Both the position numbers and the translations under genes were made by a program. A model generated the notes under the pieces. That model was not told the DNA's origin, did not search any database, and saw only the letters and a program-made list of their open reading frames with translations. This document shows positions 41,205 through 43,099 of a DNA stretch of 43,099 nt, in pieces (within the stretch, counting starts at the first letter, position 1; each line of letters opens with the position of its first letter). Origin of the DNA: Intoshia linei (lineage: Eukaryota > Orthonectida > Rhopaluridae); contig LWCA01000185.1 in the NCBI GenBank assembly GCA_001642005.1, forward strand, positions 1 through 43,099, read 5' to 3'.

Positions 41205-42180
41205 TTGCCAAATCTGAAGTTCAGGGTTGAATGGCTTCAGTTAAAAAAGATGACATTAACAAGGGGCATGGAGAATGATGTCTGTATGACAGACATTATT
41301 GATCCAAAGTTTGGTAGTATTATTTTTGACAAGTTATGGACAATGGCGAACCCAAATAGATTGACCACAGTAAAAGTATTAATAGCTGCCGTAGATCAAA
41401 AAAACTTCGGTGTCCCAAGATTAATGGCAAATTGGTCATTAGCTGTAACTGTGAACAAAGTAGTTGAGAAGTTCATAGACTTCTATTGTGTTCCTAATTG
41501 GAAAAACTACATTCCATCATTATTAGACGATAACTTAAAAATCACATGCGGTGAACTAACAACGTGGTTACGCAAGTGCTATGAAGCGAAAATAGGACGA
41601 TTAGATAGAGCAATCTATGAATCATTGTTTAAAGCTGAATACAATCCGTCACTATAGGGAATAATAAAACCAGTAATGACTAACGCATACATTACTAAAC
41701 TACCCAAAGAGCAAGTCATTAATGCGTCGAAACCTCTTGTAAATAGTATATATTCACCGCTGTTTAAACAGATATTAAATATATTAAGATGTTAAAGCTA
41801 AATATAGCTGTAAAAATTGATTATTCAAACAAAAAAATATCAAATTTTATGAACGTATATCACCCATCAACAGCACAATATGTAGAAGCAGATATGTTTT
41901 CCTTCGACAAAAGTCAGAATGCACTGAGTATATGTGATTTTCTTTATCTATGTCACATTTATGGGATGTCGAAAAACGACATAGACGTGTGGCATCACTT
42001 ACATATAATATATATAAGTAACTCTTCACATTCAGTGTCTTTCAAAAATAGCTGTCAAACTCATATTTAATATTCATAAGCATCAAAATAAAGATGCAGA
42101 TTGCAAATAATTGCGTCAATATGAAAACAATATAATTAATTTAGTAAAATATAATAGCTATTATAACATCAGAAACGGTA
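41205..42180 (+). pseudogene. Endogenous viral element 2: hepe/virga-like RdRp fragment
   Basis: The frame 41205-41657 (AAVDQKNFGVPRLMANWSLA, then VEKFIDFYCVP) matches the layout of the N-terminal RdRp region of alphavirus-like viruses. After a break, LPKEQVINASKPLVNSIYSP (about 41700) and, in frame 41789-42070, EADMFSFDKSQ (motif A) and DIDVWHHLH follow. It parallels element 1 at 38.6-39.2 kb but is diverged, so the two are separate insertions or old duplicates of related viruses. Sequence after ~42070 is too decayed to show motif B with confidence, and no GDD was found. Frameshifts and stops exclude a working polymerase. Confidence 0.75.
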
Positions 42181-42299
42181 TTCACTTTGATAGCATCATA
42201 AAATGTGTAATTAACCACAATTTCTCAAAGGGGAACGTGTAATAATATTAATAATATCTTTAACTTTATTATTTAACAATATTATATTATGGACGTTCC

Positions 42300-42877
42300 A
42301 CGAGAAATGCAAGACAAGATTTTCCAGTGTAAATCTAATGCAATCTACATGAAGTGACACAGTAGATTTAAGGTATACATCCATGAACACTCGTTGGAGA
42401 AGAACTTCAATAGTGTATTAGTATTTTAGTAAAAGTATGAAACGGGTGTTTCTACTGCTTTGAGCAATGTCGTTTCAAGTTCCGATGTGAGTTCAAGGTT
42501 CAAATATTCACTGCATTGCTGCGATGTCTGCAACTTATATATTATTAAGTAGAATATTTAACTTCAAGACTCACCGAGGCTCATTTAAAGGTAATAATTG
42601 CAATGACTGGTTAAGAAGTTTGATTGATCAATGTACCAAAATGGGCGTAATCTCACCTACGTTTGTCATAGACAATGCTCCTGTTCACAGGAAACTTGAA
42701 TCTGTCATAAGAATTGGTGAAGATGCTGAAATTATACGCTTAGTTCCTTATTCATATTTGCTAAATCCAATCGAGCTTTCATGGAGTTGTTTCAAAAACG
42801 AAATAAAAATTAAGCTTAGGTACTTATTACTTATTGAAATACTTATTATATTAGAGATGAAATGCGATGAAATGTGA
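42300..42877 (+). pseudogene. Tc1/mariner/IS630-type transposase, partial
   Basis: An open frame from about 42524 reads FKGNNCNDWLRSLID, then PTFVIDNAPVHRKLESV, AEIIRLVPYSYLLNPIELSW and FKNEIK. This is the second half of the DDE_3 domain: the second catalytic D in VIDNAP.H and the glutamate in LNPIE. Upstream, other frames carry NTRWRRTS and SNIHCIAAMS, the 'G.n.t.iaaMs' strand, so the gene is frameshifted at its front. The product stops soon after the catalytic glutamate. It overlaps no virus-like sequence and marks the right flank of the cluster. Confidence 0.75.
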
Positions 42878-43099
42878 ACAATTATACCATAAAAAATGTA
42901 ATAGATGGATCAAAAATTTCTGTAAATAGTGATAGATTAAAAAAATTAACTTAGATTTCATTTTTATTCTTTAAAGTTTGTACAGCATTACTGCACCAAA
43001 TTAAAATAGTTAATATTACCAAATATGCGATGATGTTTACACCATAAATGTTTTTCCACACACTTATAGCTAATTACACAGCTGCTTAGTATACGCATA
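42878..43099. other. Window end, no feature seen
   Basis: AT-rich sequence after the transposase relic; the element's inverted end was not recognised. Confidence 0.3.

Noticed and set aside
37983-42180. An intact integrated or replicating virus
   Set aside because: All virus-like frames are short and stop-ridden, from different lineages, lack RdRp motif C and full helicases, and are mixed with host gene fragments.
1-43099. CRISPR arrays, operons, prokaryotic promoters, tRNA or rRNA genes
   Set aside because: The genome is eukaryotic and spliced; no regularly spaced repeats and no recognisable tRNA or rRNA sequence were seen by eye. A covariance search for tRNAs was not possible here.

Overview
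This is nuclear DNA of an AT-rich animal. The genes are animal-type and spliced: TATA-binding protein, a full two-RNase III Dicer, CTF8, ITPA, the exosome helicase MTR4 and a RING protein. Most introns that can be placed by phase are only 33 to 45 nt. Between the genes lie degenerate DNA transposons of several superfamilies (piggyBac, Merlin, Tc1/mariner, pogo/Tigger, hAT-like). High AT, tiny introns and Merlin-type transposases would fit a reduced parasitic animal such as a myxozoan cnidarian. That placement is a guess; only 'small-intron AT-rich metazoan' is well supported.

Layout. 0.1-1.4 kb: transposase relics (piggyBac/Merlin chimera, Tc1). 1.5-2.9 kb: TBP core on the plus strand. 3.5-4.55 kb: an orphan Sel1-repeat exon and a small broken reading frame. 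4.6-14.0 kb: Dicer on the minus strand in nine exons with two large transposon-filled introns. 15.6-16.0 kb: CTF8 (plus). 16-19 kb: repeats and weak reading frames. 19.1-20.5 kb: an unrecognised tail-anchored protein gene (plus). 20.5-21.6 kb: a small unknown reading frame and ITPA (minus). 23.0-26.8 kb: MTR4 (minus). 27-31.6 kb: repeats and a transposon-like gene. 31.7-32.9 kb: double-RWD RING-H2 protein (minus). 33.2-33.7 kb: transposon relics. 34.3-36.2 kb: a decayed second copy of MTR4 carrying an added CCCH zinc-finger exon. 37.3-37.5 kb: an isolated last exon of an eIF4A-III-like helicase. 38.0-42.1 kb: a cluster of broken reading frames resembling parts of positive-strand RNA virus replicases (two RdRp pieces of hepe/virga-like type and one picorna-like 2C helicase piece), with a fragment of an SLC6 transporter among them. 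42.3-42.9 kb: a Tc1/mariner/IS630 transposase.

The host genes are independent units, not an operon. By theme they are transcription (TBP), RNA silencing (Dicer), nuclear RNA decay (MTR4), cohesion/replication-clamp loading (CTF8), nucleotide-pool cleaning (ITPA) and ubiquitin transfer (RWD-RING). For Dicer, ITPA, MTR4, CTF8 and the RWD-RING gene the exon chains given here close in frame from start to stop. For TBP and the tail-anchored protein they close from the first exon found to the stop, with the 5' end missing. The most unusual parts are the endogenous-virus cluster at the right end and the chimeric MTR4 pseudogene.
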